Under the pieces are notes generated by a model that worked only from the letters and a program-made list of their open reading frames with translations, did no database searches and was not told where the DNA came from. A DNA stretch of 64,000 nucleotides from Magnaporthiopsis rhizophila (taxonomy: Eukaryota > Ascomycota > Sordariomycetes > Magnaporthales > Magnaporthaceae), in NCBI GenBank assembly GCA_003049465.1, contig PYSS01000009.1:62001-126000 (forward strand), written 5' to 3'. The translations under genes and the position numbers were made by a program. This document shows, piece by piece, positions 1 to 11,152 of this stretch; the stretch's first letter is position 1; each line of letters opens with the position of its first letter.

Positions 1-362
1 CCCCTACCTCATCCAGTGTGTGTACCGTGTTCGTTTTGAGGCCCAGCTCCACATCGCTGGCGAGATAACCAAGCAAAAAGTTCGAGTCATTCCCGGATAT
101 GCCTCCGTTGGATCTACGCGCCGACCGAGGAGCCGTTGCCCCCACCCAACTTCGCCGAAGCCTTGAGGAAGTCCCAACTCGGCGGGTCGATGTAGGCAAA
201 CATCGGTAGCACGGCCATGGACGGCACGCAAAGATGCCCGAACATGCCGGCCGATGCAATGATGCTTGGACAGATAGTGCAAAGGGATGTCATAACAAAC
301 TTGCCATATATCCATAGGAGTTTGATAACCAAAATACAGCGCAAGAGTAGTAATATATCCAA
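1..362 (-). other. Possible truncated gene at the left edge, unresolved
   Basis: All three minus-strand frames stay open for long stretches here, so no frame can be chosen on length. One frame (about 293-114) gives a hydrophobic stretch followed by an AYIDPPSWDFLK-like stretch and stops near 114. A second frame is open from about 117 through position 1 and contains GYLASDVELGLK and TNTVHTLDE, which look like genuine protein and could continue past the edge. The two frames cannot be joined by a normal intron because they nearly touch. It may be the 3' part of a minus-strand gene with an indel, or chance. I do not recognise a family. Confidence 0.25.
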
Positions 363-1574
363 TCATGTCGGGCGTCTACTTTGTCCAGTTGCATCTGCAC
401 GCGAGGGCGTGCGCGTGGAATATGGGGACCAGCGATCCCTAGAGCTTCTGCGCGAGCCATGCGGCCTTGCTGCGCCGCGGCCAGAGTAGTGGTCGGGGTA
501 TGCGACAGGTTGATGCTCCGGATCGCTCTCCTCTCTACGCCCGGGCTCGTCAACCGAGCCACGCCGGATGGCAGCCGCCGGCGTCGACTTGGTTCCGTCG
601 TACTGCACGTGTGCGTCCCAATTCTCAAGGGTTGTGTAGGGGCTACGCAGCCAGCTCCTCAGCTCGTGCAGGAAGAGCCTGGTGTGCACCCGGCCCAGAA
701 ACTCCTGCAGCATCTCCTCGGCCTGACCGCGGCTGCCGTTGATGTCCACAGTCCTCAGGATGGCAACGATGTACTCGAGGAGGAACTCGGCGTTGTTGGT
801 GAGTGTGCGGGTCGAACATTGGGCGTTGCGAGAGCTGCCGCTGCCTGAAACCGGGGCCAGCAGTGCCGGCCTCTCGACGTTCGGGGCGCACAGAAATCCA
901 AACACGCGCAGCTCCCGGCGGATCCACATACGCGCGCGCGAGACCAGCTCGGGGTCCGAGTCGAACATCCGAGGATTCAGATCCGTGTACCGCGTGATGC
1001 GGTTCGTGCCGACATGGAGGGAGAAGAGCTTGAGCCGATAGACACGGCGTCGACGCTCGAGCGCTGCGTCCTCTTCTGTATCTCTGGCAGGGGCGCTCGG
1101 CGGCGCTCGGCGCGGCCGGGTTGAGACTCGTGGCCGCGATCCAGAAGTCCGCAGTCCGTTGACGGACCCATGGCGAATGGATGGGCGGCTAGACCGGCGC
1201 GGTGGATTGGTCGTGTCGGTAGAGGCGCGGGGAACGATATATGTCGCGTAGGGAGGAGGTGGCGAGGGGTCGCTGCCGACGTCTTTAAACTGATACCGGA
1301 CCTCGGCAACGTCGGCTTTGCACAGCGGGCAGGATGGGCGATGGTTCAACCAGTTGACGAGGCAGAGGAAGTCGAAGTTGCAATGGCCGCAGGGCCTCGC
1401 CTCGCAGGGGTCCGACACGACATCGAGGCAGATGACGCAACAGTCGAGGGCATTGCTCTCGGAGGCATCGCCGAGGACCCTTGCTGCAGTCGGTCGAGCG
1501 ATTTCAGCGAGCGTTGTCCAGAGCACTTGGCTGTGTAGGTTGTCGGACTCGTCTCCAGGCCCCTCGGGCTCCAT
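363..1574 (-). CDS. RING-finger (TOPORS-like) E3 ubiquitin ligase
   Basis: Single-exon gene of 403 residues. Residues about 45-86 form a C3HC4 RING finger (CCVICLDVV, then CGHCNFDFLCL and CPLCKADV), the zinc-binding domain that docks a ubiquitin-charged E2. After the RING comes a basic, Pro/Ser-rich linker, then a helical region (about 185-320) with RARMWIRRELRVF, FLLEYIVAIL and FLHELRSWLRSPY. In fungal proteins this RING plus helical arrangement is annotated as TOPORS-like. The C-terminal 80 residues are Arg/Ser-rich and probably disordered. The ATG at 1574 is the first in frame and precedes the RING by a normal distance. Role (inferred): nuclear ubiquitin or SUMO ligase. The substrate is unknown. 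Confidence 0.8.
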   Translation of the reverse strand: MEPEGPGDESDNLHSQVLWTTLAEIARPTAARVLGDASESNALDCCVICLDVVSDPCEARPCGHCNFDFLCLVNWLNHRPSCPLCKADVAEVRYQFKDVGSDPSPPPPYATYIVPRASTDTTNPPRRSSRPSIRHGSVNGLRTSGSRPRVSTRPRRAPPSAPARDTEEDAALERRRRVYRLKLFSLHVGTNRITRYTDLNPRMFDSDPELVSRARMWIRRELRVFGFLCAPNVERPALLAPVSGSGSSRNAQCSTRTLTNNAEFLLEYIVAILRTVDINGSRGQAEEMLQEFLGRVHTRLFLHELRSWLRSPYTTLENWDAHVQYDGTKSTPAAAIRRGSVDEPGRREESDPEHQPVAYPDHYSGRGAARPHGSRRSSRDRWSPYSTRTPSRADATGQSRRPT

Positions 1575-3069
1575 GGGGTTGTTGAACTCGGATGGATACT
1601 GCGTGGTTTGCAGGTGGGGTGTGATGAATCGTTATCGGGTAGACTTTAGCGGGTTGGAAGAATTGTCCAAGAACTCCAAGGTCGAAATTCTACCCCTGAC
1701 CTTTGCTTCGGATATAAAAACATAGCATTTTCTATCAGCTGTATCTATACTAACAATAACACAATTGATTATACTAAGAAAAGGAAAACGGTATATATAA
1801 GCTGGAATGTAATCTTTTGGCCACATTGTTTTCGTTGCAATTGGTTTTCATATGCGTGTGCTAGCTACCAATGAAAACAGTGAAGCCGCCAGCTCGTCAC
1901 CCGAAAGGCTTGCGGTTATCCACCCCTTTTATACTCGGCCTAAATCGTGATACCTAAAAATTCTATTTCCATTTTTTCGCCCCTCCAGATGGTAGCCAAA
2001 TCACCAATAACTGGAAATCTTACCCGTTTCCAATCGCCATCGTGGCTGGCAACCATGCGTCCGCCGATGCTGACGTTTTGCTATCGGCGACGCAACCTCC
2101 AAGCCGCCAAACAGGTGGGAGTTTGGACGGCTGGTGTGCTGTCTAAAGCGGACAAAACTCTCAACCGTGAGAGTCACTTGGAGTGAATAAAGCACCGGTC
2201 TCTACAGTGGTATTACCTTGGCACGTTTGGATGCCGCCTTGTCTGTTCTGTGTGTCCGCGTGGCTTATTCTCAGGCTGCATGGATCGCCAGGAAACATGC
2301 GTCATAGGGGTCCCTTCCGCTTTCTGGCATTTCCTCCTCTCTCTTTGCACAGCTCTTCACATAGGTTGCCACCGCGTGCTAGCCACTCTCGACAAGGAAC
2401 ATGGAGCGTTTGGTTGCCTGCAGCCGTCGTTTGTCAGTGATGTCGTATCCATTCCAGGGCCTCACTGCATCCCTGGCACGCCCAGCCTCGGTCCAGACTA
2501 CGTCATCACCAGGCCATATCCATGCGACCGGCGTTGAGTCGGACGCCGGGGCCGCCGAGTTGCCCGTGTTGCCGCCATTGGTGCGATGGTGACAACCTCA
2601 ACTTTGTTACTGTTTGCGACCAACATTTTCTCTCATGGCGAGATCTCGATGCGACGGCTCAATCCTCGGGTGATTTGAATGCTACAAATATGCCTTCTTG
2701 GGCCGAGACCGACTTGGAATGTGTTACCATCCATGCGAATTTGCATGGTTCTGGTGTCGGGTGGTGTGCTGTGAAGTGGGCTGCCCGGACGCTGGGTCTG
2801 GAGGCGGCAACACGTCGATGGCGGCCAAAAACTCTGATCGGTCAGGGCCACGGATTTAGTCCCACTTTTATAGCAGCTGGCGATCCCACCCAGCGGTGGA
2901 GCATAAAGCACCAGCCAATCATACTCCGGGCATCGAGATTCTCGATCAATTCACCACTTCCAAGTTCCTACAGTCACCCCCATCGGAACAGATCCAGCGA
3001 ATCCATCATTGCAAGACAAGCCGCGGACTTAAGCACGTAAGCTAGCTGGTACTCGTCTGGGCTGGAATC

Positions 3070-3210
3070 ACATTACATGATTAATATTAAAATAAAAAGA
3101 GGGGTTTAACCAACCGCGAGCAGTGGGTAGGCCAGGAGTAAATACCAGTTTTAAAAGTCTGGTTATAAAGTTAAACCCCTAAATCGTATTTGTTAAATAT
3201 TCCCTTTCTT
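3070..3210. repeat. AT-rich block with nested inverted repeats
   Basis: A sharply AT-rich island lies in GC-rich surroundings. GGGGTTTAAC at 3101-3110 is repeated as its exact reverse complement at 3170-3179. Inside lies a shorter pair (ACCAG and CTGGT, about 3144-3164). The 79-bp unit could be the trace of a miniature inverted-repeat element or a structured promoter segment. No target-site duplication is obvious. Confidence 0.5.
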
Positions 3211-3360
3211 TTACTTTAAGCTTGACAGGCTTTGGTGCGCAACATGTGGATCGCATGGAAGTCTCCGCCGCACTTGGCTACTCAGCCGGGGGTATGTACA
3301 CAATCCAGGCACGTGGTGGGGCATGTGACAGTGGAATATCCAATCATGTGAGACGGCCTG

Positions 3361-3453
3361 GATCCAGGCTGCTCGATCCTGTCGACAGACCCACCCCAAC
3401 ACAATCGGAAGGTGAGGGCAGAATCTGAAATTGTGAGGGGATCGAAGGTGATC
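3361..3453. promoter_or_regulatory. Candidate White Collar light-response elements of frq
   Basis: Two pairs of GATC cores occur about 800-890 bases upstream of the frq ATG. One pair is at 3361 and 3375, the second of which reads CTCGATCC. The other is at 3440 and 3450; on the minus strand it reads GATCACCTTCGATCCCC. Neurospora White Collar complex sites are imperfect repeats of GATC/CGAT cores, and the second pair resembles the proximal element of that species. The assignment rests on pattern and position only. Confidence 0.45.
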
Positions 3454-4253
3454 TAAACGCCAACCACGAACAAAGTGCACACTCCCACCACGCACCCCCT
3501 CCCCGTTCAGCACCCCCGGTGGGTAGATGGGTGGGCAGCCGGGCGGCAAAAACGAATGCCAGGCGTTGTACTCGCCTCCTTCAATGCTGAGGTCAAAAAC
3601 AATTGCGCCGGCTCTTGCTGAACCCTCACTAGGTTGTGGGAGATATCACAGTCCATTGCCACGCGCAAAACCACGAAACAGAAGCTGTTGATGCATCCAG
3701 CCCAGCCCAGCCCAGCCCGGCATCATCAGCCCATCCATCACAGCATCATTAAGAACCACAACCACCAGCCATCACCCAACAAAACAGCATTTTTCGGTCA
3801 GGCACCGCTGCGATCCATAATCGCGATCTCGAATCTTTTAAGTTAGTCATCTCATCGTCCTCGACCGGTCCCAGTTCCATTGACCTTGCTCCGAGCAGGT
3901 TCCGGCGGGGAGGCCGAGGCCCCCTTTGCCCAATTCCATTTGCCTGCCTACGCCTCTCCTTCGACCATCCTCCTGATAAATGCATGTCGAATTGTCCTTG
4001 AATCCTTGACGCATCTGTGCCTCCACATCTACACTCGGCCGACACCACCCATCATCCTTTCGTCCAGCCGACGCTTCGGAACTATCCTGCTCGCTCGACA
4101 CTCGCTGACTTAGGTGCCTTGATTTGTGATTCAAAGCGGAGAACAAGTGAAAATAGTGGAACAACATCTACGTTCCCCCGCACGAACGAGTCGCTAGGCA
4201 CATGAACCCCATCCGGGGAAATTCTAAGAATTGAATGCCATCACGTCTGCAGA

Positions 4254-7200
4254 ATGGGCAGCGATCCGCAGCCACAAGCAACGAAGCTCTCGCCCCAAGG
4301 CCATCATCTGCCGCGCCGATCTCCCAGCACCCGTCTGAGCCCGCCCAAGAAGTCGGCGCCAGCTCAGAATGACGGCGACGACCATGGCAAGCCCGGCTCG
4401 TCCGGGTTCCTCCGTCGAAATTCGTCCGACGAAAGCCACGAGACTGGCCAGAGCGACCCGCGAGCTTGGTTCGATCGGTCGAATCGGAACCCGGCGATAG
4501 ATGTGAATGCAATGGAAGGTTTGTATAGTCCTTGGGCTCGGGGATTCACGGGGTCAAATATTGGCACGGAGAAACCTTCCGATGAGACATTGCGCTGACG
4601 AGCAATGTCCGTTCCCAAGTGGATTCGCCATACTATCAGAAACAGCCAGCTTCGCCCGGGGATGAGTACTCCTACGATGCCGAGATACCTCCTCGCACCG
4701 TTTTCCCCGAGAACCGCGGCGTGCCTTCCTTGCGGCCTACGGTAACCCAGAGCAGCAGCGCAGACGAGTTTCGGAGCGTTATCGACGACCTGACCATCGA
4801 AAACAAACGCTTGAAGGAGGAGCTTAAGCGCTACAAACAATTCGGCACGGATCTCATGAGGAAGGACAGGCTGTTTGAGATCAAAATGCACGGGTTGCCG
4901 AGCAAGAAGAAAAGGGAGCTCGAAGCCACCCTGCGCGATTTCGCATCTACGCTCGAGAGCTCGACGGAGACGTCAACACGCCACAAGAAAAACAAGTCTG
5001 GAAGCCGCTTCAACAAATCGTCAGGCGGCACTACCTCGAAGCATGCCTCATCATCCTCATCGAATTCTCGTCCAGTCGACTCCGCGTATGCTTCCATGTC
5101 GACAGGCCCTAGCACGGTTCAAAACTCTCATACCTCCACGTCCCTGTCGCAGAAACCCAACGCGACGCAAAGATCCAACACGCAAAAGGTACAAAGTTAT
5201 CTTGAGGACATCCCCGAGGGTCTCTACCCCCGGTACTTGTCCATGACGGAAAAGGACAAGCAAAAGCTAGTGGTCAGGCGTCTTGAGCAGCTCTTTACTG
5301 GCGAGATGAATGGCCCGGCCATTGGCACTTCCGATAGGACAGGGCGACAGCCAGAGCCGGCAGCCGACGCCGGGAAGCCCTCCGAGATGGTCCGGGAGGC
5401 GCTGATCCAAGTCCGAAAGAAATCACCACGCGAGACCGGATCCTCGAACTCGAACGGCGAGGGTGGAAGCGGGAGCGGGGGTAGACACGGAGCAAGTGGA
5501 GATGGAAGTGGGAAGGGCGGCAGAGGCTCGCCCCAGGGGCCAACCACAGCATCTGAACAACGGCCTACCAGGCCTCTCGATCTAGACCCCGACCGTATCC
5601 AGGTGCCGTCGGAGAATATGGACTACATTCGGCATCTGGGCATTGTGCCGCCCCAACTGGATGCTGGAGCCAAGGCCAGCATGAAAAATGTGTCCATCGA
5701 CGTCGACGGTTGGGTATATCTGAACCTTCTGTGCAACCTGGCCCAGCTGCACATTATCAACGTCACACCCGCTTTCATTCGCGCCGCGGTGTCGGAGAAG
5801 AGCACGAAATTTCAACTGTCACCCGACGGTCACAAGATCAGGTGGCGTGGCGGGACCGATGGAACGAGGTTTAGCAGCGACAGCGGCAACGCATCCTCAA
5901 GGGACAGATCGTCGGACGGAGGTGATAGTTCCGACAAGAGTCCTGGCACCCACGGTCAGAAGCGGAAATTCTTGGCCGAGGACGGCCCCGCGTCCCACAA
6001 GGCTGCCACCAGGTCGTCCAGGAGTGTCCATTACAAGCCCTTGTTCGTCCAACGGTCTTCGTTTGAGACGTCCGGGGAGCTGTCGAGCTCCCCGGCATCA
6101 GGCGCCGAGGACAGCAATTTTGGGAACATGTCAAAATGGGACTACAGCGGGTCCGGGTCATCGCTACGCAAGAAGCGCCGCATAAACGGTGCCATTGTCT
6201 ACTACAACGGTATGCCCTTCTGTACCGACCTCTCTGGAGATCCTGGCGATGTTTCACCCACAACGTATATGAATTCGACAAATAGGGAGACGGGGTCGCC
6301 GGAGTCCCCTCCCAGGGTGGTCCGGACGCTATCAGGATCGTCCCTGCCATATCGACCTCTAAGCAACACCCAGGCCTACACCAAAATCACCATGGACGCG
6401 GAGGAACAGGTCTCGTCGGAGGACGACCTCAGCAGCAACATCGATCTGAGCAGCGACGAGTCTGAGGACGGCTTTGCATGGCGTGCTTCGGCCGTCAGAG
6501 CTGAATTGGAGGCGGCGCCACTCGAGTTGGAAGCCTGCGGCCTCGGCGGCGTGCAGCCGGACGACCACTTTCTTGTCGTTGTTCTCACGCGCCGTCATCG
6601 CGACCAGGATGCAAAGCAACGCGAGACCCGGCCGCACGCCTTCCGAGCGCGATCCGACAGCACGACGGCGACGATAATGGACCGGTTCAAATCTCTGAAG
6701 GCTGCATCACCAGGGCCAACGACTCATCGCCCTCGCCTCGAGCCCAACAAGCGGATCGATTACATCTCCACGCAGGTGAAAACGCTGGACCCTGTTCCAT
6801 TGCCGGCGGCGGCCATGTTCATGCCGCCCTTCAGTACGAGCTCCTCAGACAACGCGGACGCCGAAACATCCGAGAGCGAGCCCCTGGACTCTGAGGAGCC
6901 GGATGCCCATGCAAGTGGGCTATTATTCCTTCCACCCGAGAGGCCCGGCCTCTTCCGCACAGATTTTAATCTAGCATATCCAGATGGTGTTGAAATCTCT
7001 CCCAGCGACGAGGAAGGCGAAGAATCGGAAAACTCGGCGGACGGTATGGAAATTGACGGTGGCAAGGTCGGCGGACCATCGCGGAAGCAGAGGCCGTCCA
7101 AGGGCGGTGGTGGCGCGCACTCGGTCAATCGGACGGAGAGACGACCAAGTTTGACGAGCGACTCTCGCAAGGCAACTGGCGAAGCCAGAACCCAGAGCTC

Positions 7201-7255
7201 GGTTGCAACAGCTGGAGGCGCCGAGAGTGGCTATGACAGCAGCATGGAAGAATGA
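4254..7255 (+). CDS. frq: Frequency circadian clock protein FRQ
   Basis: Central negative element of the fungal circadian clock. In Neurospora, FRQ with FRH and casein kinase 1 inhibits the White Collar complex. Exons are 4254-4518 and 4620-7255 (966 residues; Neurospora FRQ is 989). The intron has a CTGAC branch at 4595-4599 and restores phase exactly. The N-terminus has HHLPRRSPS and RRNSSDESHETGQSDP. Residues about 139-164 form the dimerising coiled coil (FRSVIDDL, ENKRLKEELK). ENMDYIRHLGIVPP near 418-432 is in the region that binds CK1 in the family (inferred). Residues about 450-500 (FQLSPDGHKIRWRGG) and about 605 (KRRINGAIVYYNG) are also conserved. Ser/Thr-rich, acidic segments fit progressive phosphorylation. 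The ATG at 4254 matches the usual N-terminus. Identification is firm; antisense qrf transcription is possible but not visible. Confidence 0.96.
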
Positions 7256-7916
7256 CTTGTATTTTCGGGTGCAGCGTGCAGCGTCTTGTTAATTTTCCCT
7301 ATTTCCTTCCACGGTTGAGCGGGCCATTTTCTCGGACCTTTCCCGCCATTTATCAGTCGTTTGTTTCTTCTCCTTATTTGGCGCTCAAGATATGCATCCC
7401 GTTTTTCGGGAAAGATAGATACCAAGCTAGTGACAGTATTTTGTTTGGATAATGAATTTTTGTAGAAGAAAAAGACCAGTCAATGGGGATCTCAGGAGTT
7501 GGGCGGGAGATGGATTTCGTGGACTCTTTTCATGGCCGAACTCGAAAATTTAGTTACCACCAACCTATGATGAACGAAATTTGCAAGACCTTGAACCGAT
7601 TGATACGAATATCCCGGCCGTGAGCTCAATCTGGAGTTCCCGTCGTGTGAATTCGAAGTGACCGAGATTTCGTCACTCCCGGCTACCCCACGATTCGCGT
7701 TAGTAATTGAGCAGCTGCCCCGCCATCGAGCCACAGCTTCAGCCGAAGCTCCAGGTTATCCAAGCAGGAGAGCCGCTGAGTGGATCCGCGCTGTTGATAT
7801 TTTCCAACATCGATTTGGTACAAACACGGGAAACCAACGCTCGGGAGCTTGTGTCCTGCTTTGAGACGGGCAGAGCGGAAAAGCATCAATGTGATAAGGC
7901 TGGCTGAGCAGCGGCA
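7256..7916. other. Intergenic, frq 3' end and PFD3 promoter
   Basis: No coding signal is seen. In Neurospora the antisense qrf promoter lies downstream of frq, so this is where it would be expected. I see no decisive motif. Confidence 0.5.
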
Positions 7917-9126
7917 ATGTCAGGGAAAGGAAAGGAAACGGCGACGACAGGGTGAGTTCAAGTCCCAGCCCTCCAGCAGATCGCGGCGCGAGCTCATGGC
8001 CAAATGCGCAAATGAGAGCGCACCAAACGCGTCGAGGTTTATCCATGGGCACCGTCTGGCACGAGCAACGCTAAACAGTCCTCATCCATATCTACACCAG
8101 GGCCGAAGCAACGCCGTCAAACCCGCGCGGGATACCCAAGGCACCGTTTGTCGACAATGTCGAGGACTACGTTTCGAGCCGAGCCGATGTGGAGGCCACC
8201 CTCCAGCGCTTCCAGGAGATGATCTCGTGAGCTCAGTCCCTCGCCACGCTCGCGTGCGCGCTTTCGCATACATCCAACACGGCTATCACGACACTGCCCA
8301 GGGTCCAGGGGAGGCCAGCATCGGACAAATCCGGCGGCGGGCTGGGGAAGAAAAAAAAAAGAACTACGAGAATGGACGCGGAGGGATGACCGAAGACAGG
8401 ATGGGCTGACGTGTGTCATTCTTGTCGCGCTGCAGCAAGTACCAGTTCATGGAGCTCAACCTACAGCGACGTGTGGCCGGGCTCAAAGGGAAGCTGCCGG
8501 ACATTGAGAAGACGCTAGAGACGGTGCGGTTCCTGAAGCTGCGCAAGGAGGGCGACGACCCGATCGAGACGACGTTCGAGCTCAACGACACTTTGTACAC
8601 AAAAGCTGAGATCCCGCCCACGGATGAGGTTTTCTTGTGGCTGGGGGCATGTTCTTTTTTCCCTTACCCTTCTATGAGGCGCTCCTTTCCCGCCCCGCGC
8701 TAGATACGCTTCCGGCTGCCCAGATTGCTGACAATGCCTGGAGCCGCGCTCGTCCTTTCTCGCTTCAGGCCAACGTCATGCTCTCGTATCCGATAGCGGA
8801 GGCGGAGGAGCTTCTTGTGTCGAAAGAGAAGGCCGCGAAGCAGAGCCTGGCCAACTGCGAGGAGGATCTGGAGTATTTGAGGGAACAAATTACGGTTTGT
8901 GGTTCATTGTGCCACCTCCACTTGATCTATCCAGGCATGAATATCTCAAGACTAATCCTTGGGGGCGCCGAACCCTTGTTACCAGACCATGGAGGTTGCG
9001 ATAGCAAGAGTGTACAACTGGGACGTTGTGCAGAAGCGCAAAGAGAAGGCCGAGGAAGAGAAGGCCAGGGGGTCCGAGAAGGAAAAGACGGCACCGAAAA
9101 AGGCAAGTGTCGAGGAGGATGGTTGA
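7917..9126 (+). CDS. PAC10: Prefoldin subunit 3 (VBP1/Pac10 family)
   Basis: Alpha-type subunit of the hexameric prefoldin chaperone, which hands nascent actin and tubulin to the CCT chaperonin in the cytosol. Five exons (7917-7951, 8101-8226, 8436-8646, 8769-8894, 8986-9126) give 212 residues, normal for the family. The N-terminus has NPRGIPKAPFVDNVEDYV, then a helix (VEATLQRFQEMI, KYQFMELNLQRRV), the beta-hairpin segment (ETTFELNDTLYTKA, FLWLGANVMLSYPI) and a second helix ending in a Lys/Glu tail. All phases agree. The third intron starts with GCATGT, so it is a GC-AG intron; no GT in reach keeps the frame. The start ATG opens a 35-base exon followed by a canonical GTGAGT donor. Confidence 0.92.
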
Positions 9127-9848
9127 GGCGAGGTGATGACGGGAGGGGCTTTTTACACGGTTTCAGAGACGCGGCGGTGGGAACCGTGCCACCGCTCGAG
9201 CGGAAAGTCACAACTCAACAAGTGTTTGAGCTTGAGCTGCACACGCGGAGCAAAAGCAGGCAGTGCCCTATGGCGTTCCGTATTCGGCTCGCTCCTTTAG
9301 ACGAGCTTGTCTCGGTGTCTAGCTCCAAGTCCACGGGACATCTAGTGTCTAGTGCCAAGTACCGTCGTCCAAGGGGGTCAACCCAGTCGACGCGAGAGTC
9401 ATCTGAACGAAGAGATGGAACGAACAAAGATTGCGGACCGGCACGACATAAATACGAGTCTAATAAGGTGTCCATTGAGCTCCTGACAGAGATTTCAGAC
9501 TTGCCCACAACAATGGCCGTGTGCTGCTGCCAACCGGCATGCCGAAGTTTGATGGCTGGCACCTGTCCATGTCCTCTCCTCATGGGTAGGTTAGCAGCGG
9601 CTTGCCCGTCGGAGATTGGGGGCGACGTAACCCCTAGAAGAACCTGAGAAGTATGCCCAAATAGATAAGATAACGTCAGCCAAGGCCCGTGCGCGACACC
9701 ACCTACCACCTATTGAATGCCTAATTGAGGGCCTTGTCCTGGTCCAGTCTAGTCCGACAACTTGTCGATACCCACGGGTTGACTTTGAACCTCGACCGCT
9801 TGTCTCTCCGACCTGGCTTTTGCTTCCCACACATCTCCGCCGCCCACC
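9127..9848. other. Intergenic, PFD3 3' end and SEC14 promoter
   Basis: An open frame runs through part of it but shows no family likeness. It is treated as untranslated region and promoter. Confidence 0.55.
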
Positions 9849-11152
9849 ATGGCTGCCGCCACAGAGACCAAACCTGTCCCTCTGCAGTTGGATCCCAAGT
9901 ACGACGACTATGACTTCCCTACCGTCGCTCCTGACGCCGCCCCCGGCCACCCTGGCCATCTGACCGAGGCTCAGCAGGCCCAGGTGTCCCAACTGAGGAT
10001 GATGCTCGAGGGGCAGGGCTACACCGACCGTCTCGACACTCTGACCATGGTATGGAACATGAAGTCCTCACTCGCCTTGTATGATGCTAACCTCGGCCAT
10101 GTCACGGGCCTCTATGTGACTAGCTGCGTTTCCTGCGTGCACGCAAGTTCGATGTCAACCTGGCCGCCAAGATGTGAGTCCCTTGGTCCCCGGCAAGCAT
10201 TCATCACCCATGTCCTCCCCTGGAGGCTATATAGTGTACACATATTGATCACCACATCTGTCTTGCGGACAACAGGTTCGTCGACTGCGAGGCGTGGCGG
10301 AAAGAGACCAAGCTGGACGAGATCCTGCCCACCTGGGACTACCCCGAGAAGGCCGAGATCTTCAAGTACTACCCGCAGTACTACCACAAGACCGACAAGG
10401 TACAGTCTCAGGCACAAGACATCTTGCCGAATCTCGTGGGGACTAACATGTTTCATGCTTGCTCTGTTCGCTTTTAGGATGGCCGACCAGTATACATCGA
10501 GCTGCTGGGCAACGCCGACATCACCGCCATGAACAAGATCACCACCCAGGAGCGCATGCTGACGAACCTGGCGGTCGAGTACGAGCGTGTGGCGGACCCC
10601 CGCCTGCCTGCCTGCAGCCGCAAGTCGGGCCACCTGCTCGAGACGTGCTGCACAATCATGGACCTCAAGGGCGTCGGCATCTCCAAGGCCTCGCAGGTCT
10701 ACGGCTACGTAAAGGCCGCCTCCAACATGTCGCAGAACTACTACCCGGAGAGGCTCGGCCGCCTGTACGTCATCAACGCGCCCTGGGGCTTCTCGGGCGT
10801 GTGGAGCATCGTCAAGGGCTGGCTGGACCCGGTCACGGTCCAGAAGATCCACATCCTGGGCAGCGGCTACCAAAAGGAGCTGCTCGCCCAGGTTCCGGCC
10901 GAGAACCTGCCAAAGTCTCTGGGCGGCACCTGCGAGTGCCCCGGCGGCTGCGAGCTGTCGGACGCCGGCCCGTGGAACGAGAAGGAGTGGGCCCGCCCTG
11001 CCAAGTGGGAGCTCAAGTACAAGGAGAAGCAGAAGGCGGGCGCCGCCGCCGCTCCTGCCCCCCCTGCCACGACCGAGGCTGCTCCTGCGGCTGCTCCTGC
11101 GGCTCCGGCTGCGGCTCCGGCCGCGGATGCCCCGGCGCCGGCTGCCGCTTAG
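9849..11152 (+). CDS. SEC14: SEC14 phosphatidylinositol/phosphatidylcholine transfer protein
   Basis: Cytosolic CRAL-TRIO lipid-exchange protein that coordinates phosphatidylinositol and phosphatidylcholine metabolism for Golgi secretion. Exons 9849-10049, 10124-10173, 10276-10399 and 10478-11152 give 349 residues. Residues about 55-90 are the CRAL-TRIO N-terminal helices (TMLRFLRARKFDVN, AKMFVDCEAWRKE). The lipid-binding domain spans about 125-280 and has DGRPVYIELLG, CTIMDLKGVG, YYPERLGRLYVINAPWGF and LPKSLGGTCECPGGC. The last 45 residues are an Ala/Pro-rich tail (AAPAPPATTEAAPAAAPA), a filamentous-fungal addition not needed for the fold. All splice sites are GT-AG and phases agree. Confidence 0.95.

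Larger units (their letters stand above)
1575..4253. other. Long intergenic region with the frq promoter and leader
   Basis: There is no convincing gene in 2.7 kb between the RING ligase and frq, which diverge from it. The first 400 bases are AT-rich. Several short ORFs in the last 700 bases before the frq ATG could act as upstream ORFs. A long 5' leader with uORFs is known for Neurospora frq, but here it is inference. Candidate light-response elements (3361-3453) and an AT-rich block with inverted repeats (3070-3210) are listed separately. Confidence 0.6.
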
